Source: Phycisphaerae bacterium
GTDB taxonomy: Bacteria; Planctomycetota; Phycisphaerae; Tepidisphaerales; Tepidisphaeraceae
Direction of reading: 5' to 3'
DNA length: 64,000 nt
Assembly: GCA_025924315.1 (NCBI GenBank)
Contig: JAICIO010000009.1
Span: forward strand, 1-64,000
A program made the position numbers and the translations under genes. The number at the start of each line of letters is the position of its first letter. Positions within the stretch are counted from its first letter, which is position 1. Under the pieces are notes generated by a model, which did not search any database, was not told the DNA's origin, and was given only the letters and a program-made list of their open reading frames with translations. Shown here in pieces: positions 17,559-24,713 of this stretch.

Positions 17559-17654
17559 AACCCAACACTGCACTGGACCCGCCCGGCGGAACGGTCCTGG
17601 TGTTTCGGACGCTGGTTGGCGCCGGGCCGGCCAGTGAATGTCTTTCCGTTATTT
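17555..17654 (+). other. attC5
   Basis: R'' GGATAAC (17555-17561), then CACTGCACTGGACCC; the right half GCCGGCCAGTGAATG leads to R' GTTATTT (17648-17654). Complementarity of the arms is weaker than in the other sites, but the spacing (100 bp) and boxes are kept. Confidence 0.75.
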
Positions 17655-17671
17655 CCGCAGAGGGAGCCGCA

Positions 17672-18079
17672 ATGGGTGCTTGGGGCGTATTGGCCTTCGA
17701 CAACGACGACGCGAACGACTGGGCGTATGACCTGGAGGGTGCCGACGACCTGGCGCTCGTCGAATCCGCGTTCGACACGATTGAGCAGACCGACGACTAC
17801 CTCGAGGCTCCGGATGCCTCAAACGCGCTGGCCGCATGCGAAGTGTTGGCGCGTCTCAACGGGAAATCGGGGTACAAGAACTCGTACACGGAGAAGGTCG
17901 ACGAGTGGGTCGCCGCTCATCCGCAGACGCCATCCCCTGCACTATTGAAACGCGCCGACGCTGCCATCGATCGCATCCTGGGGGAGAACTCCGAACTGAA
18001 AGAGCTATGGGCCGACAGCGACGAGAATGGTGCCTGGCTTGCGTCGGTCGAGGATCTCCGCCAGCGGCTGCGGAAATAA
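17672..18079 (+). CDS. Cassette 6: DUF4259 domain protein
   Basis: 135 residues from ATG 17672, with AGAGGGAG at 17660-17667. The opening MGAWGVLAFDNDDANDWAYD is the DUF4259 signature, followed by acidic helices (SNALAACEVLARLNG, ELKELWADSDENGAWLASV) as in the family. These are small acidic cytoplasmic proteins of unknown function, often next to immunity-like genes. The stop TAA (18077-18079) lies inside R'' of attC6. Confidence 0.85.
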   Translation: MGAWGVLAFDNDDANDWAYDLEGADDLALVESAFDTIEQTDDYLEAPDASNALAACEVLARLNGKSGYKNSYTEKVDEWVAAHPQTPSPALLKRADAAIDRILGENSELKELWADSDENGAWLASVEDLRQRLRK

Positions 18080-18174
18080 CCCCGCACTGCAACGGACCGG
18101 CCGGGCGGAACGGTCCTTGTGAATCGTGAAATGGTCGGGCGCCCGGCCGGCCGTTCAATGCTGATCCGTTAGTC
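18074..18174 (+). other. attC6
   Basis: R'' AAATAAC (18074-18080), GCAACGGACCGGCCGGGCG on the left, CGCCCGGCCGGCCGTT on the right, R' GTTAGTC (18168-18174). The arms pair with a single extra A. Length 101 bp. Confidence 0.85.
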
Positions 18175-18177
18175 CGC

Positions 18178-18639
18178 ATGGCCGAGAGCCGCATGGATAC
18201 TCCGGGCGAAATCAACCTGACCGGGACGAGCAATGACGTTGCACGCTGGATTTGGAAGACGCTTGTCCCCAAGTCCGGTCAGGCCCCGTTCGTGCAGGCG
18301 GAGATACTTCGCGCGATTGAGAAGCTCCGATGGGAGGCGCAGAACAACGGGAACATCAACTGGGACGACCGTTTCGAAATGCTCGCCGACTACATCGAGG
18401 AAAGGCTTGTATCCCAACCGTGCTTCGACGCCGCAGCCAAAGCATCTATTCGCGAGGACCTCAATCGGTTGCGAGGATTCACGCCCGTGAATGACGCCGA
18501 GGATGCCGCTGATTTGGCTGCGCACGGGCCGTATGTCGAGGACGATCTTTACGACCGTCTGACTGAGCATTTGATCGTGTACTGTCGGAGTCATCCGCAG
18601 CTGATTCCGCACGTCGCCGATCCGAAGCAGTATCGCTAG
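18178..18639 (+). CDS. Cassette 7: hypothetical alpha-helical protein
   Basis: 153 residues from ATG 18178, four bases after the attC6 box; ATG 18193 is an alternative. The protein is mostly helical (ARWIWKTLVPKSGQ, VQAEILRAIEKLRWEAQ, FEMLADYIEERLVSQP, ASIREDLNRLRGF) with a C-terminal acidic DLYDRLTEHLIVYCRSHP. No signal peptide or known motif recognised. Being the last cassette it is probably the oldest acquisition and the least transcribed from Pc. Confidence 0.7.
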   Translation: MAESRMDTPGEINLTGTSNDVARWIWKTLVPKSGQAPFVQAEILRAIEKLRWEAQNNGNINWDDRFEMLADYIEERLVSQPCFDAAAKASIREDLNRLRGFTPVNDAEDAADLAAHGPYVEDDLYDRLTEHLIVYCRSHPQLIPHVADPKQYR

Positions 18640-18659
18640 CAGGCGGCGGCGCGAATGCG

Positions 18660-18805
18660 GACTAACCAAGCACTGCAACGGACCGGGCCGGCGGTATAGT
18701 CTCTTTAAATCGGAAGCCGGTATGGCGCCGGACCGGGGCCACGACGGTCCTTGTAACTCGAACGCTGGTCGTCGGCCCTGGGCAGTGAATGTTGATCGGT
18801 TATTC
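18660..18805 (+). other. attC7 (longest, last site)
   Basis: R'' GACTAAC (18660-18666), GCAACGGACCGGGCCG on the left, CGGCCCTGGGCAGTGAATG on the right, R' GTTATTC (18799-18805). At 146 bp it is longer than the others because the variable terminal part contains an extra imperfect hairpin (18700-18737). No further attC follows, so this marks the array end. Confidence 0.8.
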
Positions 18806-18968
18806 GGCTGAGGCAATCGCAAAGGTGAACCCGCTCCTCAACTTCTTTCTCTGCGAACTTCAAGTCGCTTTTTCTGAGCTCTGAGCGCTGACCTCCGATC
18901 TCTTCTCCCCCTTGTGCTTGGATTGGCTTTGGTTCCAATGGCGGGTGGACGTGTTTGGAGGTTGGTGT

Positions 18969-20498
18969 ATGGACCGGCGGGAGTTTTTGAAGTTGGCGGC
19001 GAGCGTGAGTGCGGGGGCGGTTTTGCCGGTGGCGGATCGGGCACTGGGGGCGAGCGCTTCGGCACCAGCCGATTCGGCGGCGCGCGGGCGGCCGAATTTT
19101 CTGTTTATCGTTTGTGATGATTTGAATCAGGCGCTGGGGTGTTACGGCAACTCGGTCGTGAAGACGCCGAATATTGATCGGCTGGCGGCGCGGGGTGTGC
19201 GGTTCGAGCGGGCGCATTGCAATTATCCGCTGTGCCTGCCGTCGCGGCATTCGTTTCTTACCGGGCTGCGTCCCGATGCGCGCTTCGAGCTGCACAAGCC
19301 GCTCCGCGAGAGCATTCCGGATGTCGAGTACCTGCCGCAGTATCTGCGCGAGCAGGGTTATTTCACGGCGCGGATTGGGAAGGCATTTCACACCGCGTCG
19401 ATTTTCACGGAGAACGGATCGTACGAGGATGCGGCGTGCTGGGATCTCTCCGAGAGCGGCGTGACGCGGGATAATCCGGATGGATATGGCACGCTGTACG
19501 CGAGCATTCCGCGCGGGGTGAAGGAGCATCCCGAGCTGAGTGAACTCGTGGCATTCCGCGATCTGCTGAACAACACCGGCAATTGCCCCGGCGATTACTG
19601 GATCGAGCGCGCGGGGCTGAAGCTGGATGATGCGCAGACGGTGGATGGAAATATCTGTGGGATCGCGCGGCAGGTGCTGACGACGCACGCGGACGAGAAG
19701 CGGCCGTTTTTCGTACTGGCGGGATTTCGTCGGCCGCACGAGATCTGGGCGGCGCCGGAGAAGTATTTCCAGATGTACTCGACCGACGAAATGAAGCTGC
19801 CGGAGGAACCGCCGGGGCATGACAAGCTCGTTCCGGAGATCGCGTTCACCCGCCGAGCGCCGAACATGACGGACGCGCAGCGGAAGATGGCGGTTCAGTC
19901 GTATTACGCGTGCGTGTCGTCAGTGGACCATCAGATCGGGCTGCTGCTGGATGAGATGGACCGGCTGAATCTTTGGGACAACACGTTCGTGGTTCTAACG
20001 GCCGATCATGGTTATCACCTCGGCGAGCATGGAATGTGGGGGAAGGTGAGTCTTTTCCAAGAGTCGGCAAAAGTTCCGCTGATCATCGCGGGGCCGGGCA
20101 TCAAGGCCGGCGTGTGCCCCGCCACGGTCGAGTCGGTCGATCTCTTTCCGACACTGGTCGCACTGGCGGGACTGAATCGATCGCAGAAAGTTGATGGCGT
20201 GAGCCTTGTTCCGCAGCTGGAGAACCCGCAGGCGCCGCATGGCCCGGCATTCAGTGTCGTGCGGCACAAGATGAGCTGGGGCAAGGCGATCTACACCGAA
20301 GACTGGCGCTACACTGAATGGGGCGACAATGCCTCCGCCGGCGCCGAACTGTACGATTTGAAGAACGATCCGAAGGAATACAAGAACCTCGCCAACGATC
20401 CCGCGTTCGCGGGGCGGCGCGCCGAGCTCAAGGCGCTGCTGGCGCCGAAGATGACGAACCTTCGCGATTCGGATCCGCGTGATACCGCGGAAGGCTGA
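18969..20498 (+). CDS. Sulfatase (iduronate-2-sulfatase-like), exported
   Basis: 509 residues from ATG 18969, with GGAGG at 18957-18961. The N-terminus MDRREFLKLAASVSAGAVLP looks like a Tat-type signal, although only one Arg pair is present. The mature protein begins RPNFLFIVCDDLNQALGCYG (metal-binding DD), has the modification site CLPSR (PLCLPSRHSFLTG) whose Cys becomes formylglycine, IGKAFH, and VVLTADHGYHLGEHGMWGK near the C-terminus. It hydrolyses sulfate esters on sugars, matching a sulfated uronic polysaccharide. Activation needs a real formylglycine-generating enzyme; the SUMF1-like domain at 1.3 kb lacks the cysteines for that job. Confidence 0.9.
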   Translation: MDRREFLKLAASVSAGAVLPVADRALGASASAPADSAARGRPNFLFIVCDDLNQALGCYGNSVVKTPNIDRLAARGVRFERAHCNYPLCLPSRHSFLTGLRPDARFELHKPLRESIPDVEYLPQYLREQGYFTARIGKAFHTASIFTENGSYEDAACWDLSESGVTRDNPDGYGTLYASIPRGVKEHPELSELVAFRDLLNNTGNCPGDYWIERAGLKLDDAQTVDGNICGIARQVLTTHADEKRPFFVLAGFRRPHEIWAAPEKYFQMYSTDEMKLPEEPPGHDKLVPEIAFTRRAPNMTDAQRKMAVQSYYACVSSVDHQIGLLLDEMDRLNLWDNTFVVLTADHGYHLGEHGMWGKVSLFQESAKVPLIIAGPGIKAGVCPATVESVDLFPTLVALAGLNRSQKVDGVSLVPQLENPQAPHGPAFSVVRHKMSWGKAIYTEDWRYTEWGDNASAGAELYDLKNDPKEYKNLANDPAFAGRRAELKALLAPKMTNLRDSDPRDTAEG

Positions 20499-20548
20499 GG
20501 GTCTGACTTGCCTTGCCGATCTCATCGCCGCTGATTAGTTTCCCCCGC

Positions 20549-21865
20549 ATGGTGAATACGACGAGCGCGGTTGAGTCGCTGAATCTGTCCGCGCGGGAGA
20601 AGCGGTTGCGGGGCGATTTTGATGGCGCGTTGGCCGATTACACCAAGGCGATCGAACTGCACCCGGATTTCGCGATCGGCTACAACAATCGCGGCTTCGC
20701 CAGACTCGCGATGAAAGACATCGCAGGAGCTCTGGCCGATTTCGAAAAAGCGATCTCCCTCGACCCGAAGCTTTTCAATGCCTATTCGAACCGCGGTGAT
20801 GCCCACCGAGTCCGCGGCGACCTTGCCGCGGCCATTAACGACTACACCAAAGCGATCGAGCTCCAACCCGATTTCGCCATCGGCTACAACAACCGCGGCT
20901 TCACCAAGCTCGCCATGAAGGACGGGGCCGGCGCTCTGGCCGATCTTGACAAGGCGATCTCCCTCGATCCGAACTTTGCCGACGCCTACGTGAACCGCGC
21001 TGAGGCCCACAGCCTGCGCGGCGATGTTGCCGCCGCCATTGACGACTACACGAAAGTCATTGCGCTCAAGCCGGCCAACGCCATGATGCATTTCAAACGC
21101 GCCGAACTGCACTTCAAGCTTGGGAACTTTCCGCTGGCCCTTGAGGACTACAACAAGGCCGTCGCTCTCACTCCGACGTTCGGCGCCGCTTATCTCGCTC
21201 GCGGCGTGGTGCAACGCAAGCTCGGCAACCCGCAGCAGGCACTCGAGGACCTGGACCGCGCGATCGAGTTTAAGCCGAATTCCCCGCCCGCGTTCTGCCA
21301 CCGCGGGCTGGCCAAGCGCTCGCTCGGGGATCTGCCCGGCGCGCTGGCCGATTTCTCGCGCGCGATCGAATTGAATCCCAAATATCCCGAGCCGTGGATG
21401 AACCGCGGCGCCGTCCGCCGCGCGCTCGAGGACCTCGCCAACTCGCTGGCTGATTTCGACGCGGCGCTCGCCCTCAAACCGGACTGGCCCGACGCACTGA
21501 ACAACCGTGGGCTCGCGCGTCAGGCCGCTGGCGACCTGAGCGGCGCGATTGCCGATTTCTCTCGCGCCATCGAGATCGCGCCGGACCTTCGCGTCGCATG
21601 GAACAACCGAGGCCTCGCTCACCACGCGCAGAAGGACTATGACGCGGCCATCGCCGATTACACCCGGGTGATCGCGATGAAGCCGGATCAGGCGGACGCC
21701 TACGGCAATCGAAGCGCCGCGAGAATTCTCAAGGGGGACATGGAGGTCGCCGCGGTCGACTTCGATCAAGCCGCGGCCTTGGACCCGGTCAATGCCGGCT
21801 CGATGACGTTTACCGAGTTTGCCGCCGCGATCACCGCGAAGGAGCGCGGACTTTTCACTGACTAA
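20549..21865 (+). CDS. TPR-repeat protein with a recent two-repeat duplication
   Basis: 438 residues of about twelve 34-residue tetratricopeptide repeats (NRGFARLAMKDIAGALADFE, KAIELNPKYPEPWMNRGAV). No signal peptide, membrane helix or fused enzymatic domain, so it is likely a cytoplasmic scaffold. Repeats 1-2 and 3-4 form two 68-residue blocks that are nearly the same (DYTKAIELHPDFAIGYNNRG and DYTKAIELQPDFAIGYNNRG) and also share long DNA runs, a sign of a recent 204-bp duplication. An in-frame start at 20513 is less likely. Confidence 0.8.
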   Translation: MVNTTSAVESLNLSAREKRLRGDFDGALADYTKAIELHPDFAIGYNNRGFARLAMKDIAGALADFEKAISLDPKLFNAYSNRGDAHRVRGDLAAAINDYTKAIELQPDFAIGYNNRGFTKLAMKDGAGALADLDKAISLDPNFADAYVNRAEAHSLRGDVAAAIDDYTKVIALKPANAMMHFKRAELHFKLGNFPLALEDYNKAVALTPTFGAAYLARGVVQRKLGNPQQALEDLDRAIEFKPNSPPAFCHRGLAKRSLGDLPGALADFSRAIELNPKYPEPWMNRGAVRRALEDLANSLADFDAALALKPDWPDALNNRGLARQAAGDLSGAIADFSRAIEIAPDLRVAWNNRGLAHHAQKDYDAAIADYTRVIAMKPDQADAYGNRSAARILKGDMEVAAVDFDQAAALDPVNAGSMTFTEFAAAITAKERGLFTD

Positions 21866-21950
21866 CGCGCGACCGCAGGAAGAAAAGGCGACGTTGAGCC
21901 GATCAAGCCGGATCACCAGCCATTCGCAAGGGTGACCGGGAAATCATCGA

Positions 21951-22547
21951 ATGGAGTGTGTGGTGACGACGAGTTGCAATCCGAGCCCGATACGGAACTG
22001 GGTACTGTCGATCGTGTTCGTCGCCATGCTCGTCGCCGGCGGATGCGCGAGCGCCAACCGGCCCGCGGGGCCAGCGGGCAGCCGCGCGCACGCGGAGGTT
22101 AAGGATATCAGGACGCATCCTCTCGCCAACGGAGCCTACCTCGTGCTTCGAGAGGCGCCCACGCCTCAAGAGGCCAAGGCGAATAGCGATTCAGGGCTCG
22201 TGCTGGTTTACGATCGACGAACGTACAGTGGCGCTCCGCCCGATGAGCCGCTCGTGTACGTCGCGATTGATCCGGCGGATTTCATTCCGCTGCTTATTCA
22301 AGGCGCGCCCGAGATGCAAAAGGACGGCCGAGGCCTCAGCAAGCTGACCGTCTCCCTCGCTCGCCAGAACGCGAAACGAGCGGAAGACTTCACCCGCTCA
22401 CATCTCGGCGCGACGATCGCCATGGTGGTGGATGGCGAGATCGTCACGTTGCATAAAATCCGAAGCGTCGTCACCGACGGAAAGCTGCAGATCACCCGAT
22501 GCACCGACAACGCGTGCGAGGTCATTCGCGCGAAGCTCACCGAATAG
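21951..22547 (+). CDS. Lipoprotein with a SecD P1-head-like domain
   Basis: 198 residues from ATG 21951 (GTG 21963 possible). A hydrophobic helix ends in a lipobox (VAMLVAGGC-AS), so the mature protein is a lipoprotein. The C-terminal stretch, LGATIAMVVDGEIVTLHKIR then DGKLQITRC, follows the pattern of the SecD P1 head subdomain (FT...G..lAivlDG.v...p.i...i..g.aqI). It is a stand-alone copy without the SecD membrane part, so a role in export or as a carbohydrate-surface lipoprotein is only inference. Confidence 0.65.
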   Translation: MECVVTTSCNPSPIRNWVLSIVFVAMLVAGGCASANRPAGPAGSRAHAEVKDIRTHPLANGAYLVLREAPTPQEAKANSDSGLVLVYDRRTYSGAPPDEPLVYVAIDPADFIPLLIQGAPEMQKDGRGLSKLTVSLARQNAKRAEDFTRSHLGATIAMVVDGEIVTLHKIRSVVTDGKLQITRCTDNACEVIRAKLTE

Positions 22548-22698
22548 CACCATCGCCGCGGCCGGTGAGGTCTGTGCGGCGGTTTCGGGACGCTGCAATT
22601 CCGCTGGCCCGAAATGCAATCGACCGGATTGATGTTCAGTGGTGGGAGATTTGGAAGTGAAGAATCAGCCGCCCTACCCCACCGTTGCGAATCGCGAT

Positions 22699-22745
22699 GG
22701 TATAACTCGCTTGCGATCGGGCGTCGCGCGTGCGCCGCGGCGGAA
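22699..22745 (+). other. Possible attC relic outside the array
   Basis: This stretch (GGTATAACTCGCTTGCGATC and GTCGCGCGTGCGCCGCGGCG) closely matches the interior of attC3 (GGTATAATTCATTTGCGGTC and GTCGCGCGTGCGCCGCCGCG). Upstream, GCAATCGACCGG near 22616 recalls the left arm motif. No intact R'' or R' pair is present, so it would be a decayed site. Confidence 0.45.
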
Positions 22746-22748
22746 TGC

Positions 22749-23102
22749 ATGATCGATTACGAACATCCTACAACGACACAGCCACAAGGTTGGCACTGCC
22801 CGTACTGCAACTGGCGAATCCGCCTGACGTGGAGGCGCTATTTCACAGAGCCCGGGGCTCGGAAAACGTGCCTCCACTGCGGGAAGCAGTCCCGAATGAA
22901 CAAAACACGATCGGGGAAGCTGTGGGCGATCCGTGTTGTCAGCCAGGTGCTCTGCGGTGCACCCCTTGGGATCGCCGGCTTTTTCTTCTTCGGCCCTGCG
23001 AGCGGTCTTGGTGCCTTTGTGCTCGGTGCGTTAATCGGAGGCATACCGATTGATCGTTACATGGACGAGAGATATCGCCAGCTGGAGCCGCTGGACGACT
23101 GA
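22749..23102 (+). CDS. Small zinc-ribbon membrane protein
   Basis: 117 residues from ATG 22749; longer in-frame starts would translate the attC-like sequence. Two Cys pairs (CPYC and CLHC, 26 residues apart) predict a zinc ribbon at the N-terminus. Two membrane helices follow (VLCGAPLGIAGFFFFGPASG and GLGAFVLGALIGGIPI), then a short charged tail. Family not recognised. Position just after an attC-like relic suggests it may once have been a cassette gene. Confidence 0.65.
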   Translation: MIDYEHPTTTQPQGWHCPYCNWRIRLTWRRYFTEPGARKTCLHCGKQSRMNKTRSGKLWAIRVVSQVLCGAPLGIAGFFFFGPASGLGAFVLGALIGGIPIDRYMDERYRQLEPLDD

Positions 23103-23143
23103 CGTCGAGGGAACTCGTCGGACGTTGCCGCGTCCAAAGCAGA

Positions 23144-23516
23144 ATGGGTAGCCGATTTGTCATCGCGTCGAGTGTGGCCATCGCACTGCTGGTTCAAGGC
23201 TGCAGCCACGACGGGCGTGCCGATTCTGACCCAGAAGGGCAGGCACCCGGCAACGCAGGTCGCCGCGCTGGATCCTTCAACTCATCCCGAGCTTCGCGTG
23301 AGCGAAAACGGGCGTGTCCTGACCGCGACCGACAAGAACGGGCGCGTTTTATGGAGCATCGACGTGATCGAAAAGGCCGGCCCGCCGGCCGTGGGTGCGC
23401 CCATCATTCGTCACGTATCCGTGGTGAACGGAGAGATTTCTGTGGTGTACGGAAAGCACTCGTTCGCCAGCTTCGATCCGACGACCGGAAAGCTGCTGTC
23501 GTCCGGCAGCGACTGA
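23144..23516 (+). pseudogene. Frameshifted small lipoprotein
   Basis: The reading frame from ATG 23144 begins with a typical lipoprotein signal (MGSRFVIASSVAIALLVQGC) but then degenerates into an Arg-rich, Gly/Ser string. A different frame carries the plausible mature domain (STHPELRVSENGRVLTATD, VGAPIIRHVSVVNGEISVVY, SFASFDPTTGKLL) and stops at 23516, while its own upstream part is not signal-like. A single indel around 23215-23275 would join them. Either a recently broken gene or a sequencing error; the intact product would be a lipoprotein of about 120 residues. Confidence 0.6.
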
Positions 23517-23519
23517 CAA

Positions 23520-24698
23520 TCAGATTCGTGGGGTTTTGTACAGCGCCTGACCCTTCACGCGGATTTCGGTATCCACCACATACGCGCGGACGGTTTCGAG
23601 ATTGATCGTCACACCAAGGCCGGGCTGATCGGAGAGACGGATCTCGCCGTTTTTGGTTGGCTTGGGGCCGCCGGTGGTCAGGGTCTGGGCGAGCGCGCTG
23701 CTTTGCGTGGGGTACTCACACAGCGCGTGATCCTTGAGGCCGGCGAAGGGTTGCAGGCTGGCGGAGAGCGCGAGGGGCGTGGTGAAGGTGTGATTGACGT
23801 AGGTGACGTTTTTGGCGGCGGCGTAGCGCGCGATCTCCTGGGCGCTGGTGAGACCGCCGATTCGGCCGGCGTCGATTTGAATGTAACCCACGCGGCCGAA
23901 GTCGATGAGATTGCGGGCCATGTGCGGTTCGTGGCTGCCCTCCCCAGCGGCGGTTCGCAGCGGCGGCTTCATGCGGCGGCCCAACTCTGCGTATGCGTGC
24001 AGTGCGCCCGAGACGAAAGGTTCTTCCAGCCACAGAACATTGCACTCGTGCAGCACGGGTAAACGGGCGGCGGCCAGTTCCACGTCTTCACCCCAGATGG
24101 TGCCGGCATCGACCAGCAAGCGCACGTCATCGCCGAGACCTTCGCGTGCCGCGCGAACGTGGGCTTCATCGGCGGACAGATCTTGTCCGAACGGCCCCCA
24201 CCCGAACTTCGCCGCGGTGAAGCCCTCGGCGCGCACCTGCTGCGCCAGAGCGAAGGTCAACGCCGGGGTGTCGCCGAACAATTGTGATGCGTAGGCTTGC
24301 TTCGCATAGGCCTTTTCCCAACCGAGAAGTCGCCACGTCGGCTCGCCGCGATGTTTGCCAAGCAAATCCCACAGTGCCATGTCCACGCCGGAAAGCGTGT
24401 GATCCGCCTGCAGCAGATCGAAGCTCTGCCGCCGCACCTCGTGGGTCAATCGGCGGATGTCGTCGGGTGTGTCGATCGTCCAACCGAGCACCGAATGGCT
24501 CACCGGTTTGCACGCGCTATGAGACATCGGGCAGCACCATGCCGCGATTGAGACGAGCGGCGCCGCTTCGCATTCGCCCCAGCCTTCGAGCCCATCTTCG
24601 GTCGCGACGCGCACCAGCAAAGCGTCCTGGCTGCCGTCGCCAATGTCGCGAATCTCGGGCATGGCCAGGTAGAAAAAATCGACGGCGGTGATCTTCAT
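23520..24698 (-). CDS. Enolase-superfamily (mandelate racemase/muconate lactonizing) enzyme
   Basis: 392 residues. N-terminal capping domain (DALLVRVATEDGLEGWGECE), then the barrel with AAKFGWG (candidate catalytic Lys), LLVDAGTIW, WLEEPF and AAGEGSHE (metal-binding Asp/Glu/Glu) and YIQIDAGRIGG, VNHTF near the end. The family dehydrates or racemises acid sugars through an enolate. Last gene of a three-gene minus-strand operon (SDR, solute-binding protein, this gene; gaps of 7 and 15 bp), so it likely acts on the imported sugar acid. Cytoplasmic. Confidence 0.85.
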   Translation of the reverse strand: MKITAVDFFYLAMPEIRDIGDGSQDALLVRVATEDGLEGWGECEAAPLVSIAAWCCPMSHSACKPVSHSVLGWTIDTPDDIRRLTHEVRRQSFDLLQADHTLSGVDMALWDLLGKHRGEPTWRLLGWEKAYAKQAYASQLFGDTPALTFALAQQVRAEGFTAAKFGWGPFGQDLSADEAHVRAAREGLGDDVRLLVDAGTIWGEDVELAAARLPVLHECNVLWLEEPFVSGALHAYAELGRRMKPPLRTAAGEGSHEPHMARNLIDFGRVGYIQIDAGRIGGLTSAQEIARYAAAKNVTYVNHTFTTPLALSASLQPFAGLKDHALCEYPTQSSALAQTLTTGGPKPTKNGEIRLSDQPGLGVTINLETVRAYVVDTEIRVKGQALYKTPRI

Positions 24699-24713
24699 AG
24701 CTTCTTCTGTTCT

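Larger units (their letters stand above)
13658..18805. mobile_element. Chromosomal integron: integrase, Pc promoter, attI-like site and seven-cassette array
   Basis: The region has every part of an integron in the standard order. intI is on the minus strand, an outward promoter and primary site lie just behind its start, and seven short plus-strand genes follow, each with an attC whose ends are complementary boxes (nnATAAC ... GTTAYnn). The attC sites resemble one another (most share GCAACGGACCGG or a close variant near R''), as is typical of sedentary chromosomal integrons. Cassettes end at about 15518, 16026, 16451, 16969, 17648, 18168 and 18799. A full-length integrase and foldable attCs suggest the system may be active. 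Confidence 0.9.

Noticed and set aside
14700-18805. CRISPR array
   Set aside because: The regularly spaced related sequences (attC) are 400-700 bp apart, have inverted arms and flank genes. No short direct repeats with equal spacers, and no cas genes.
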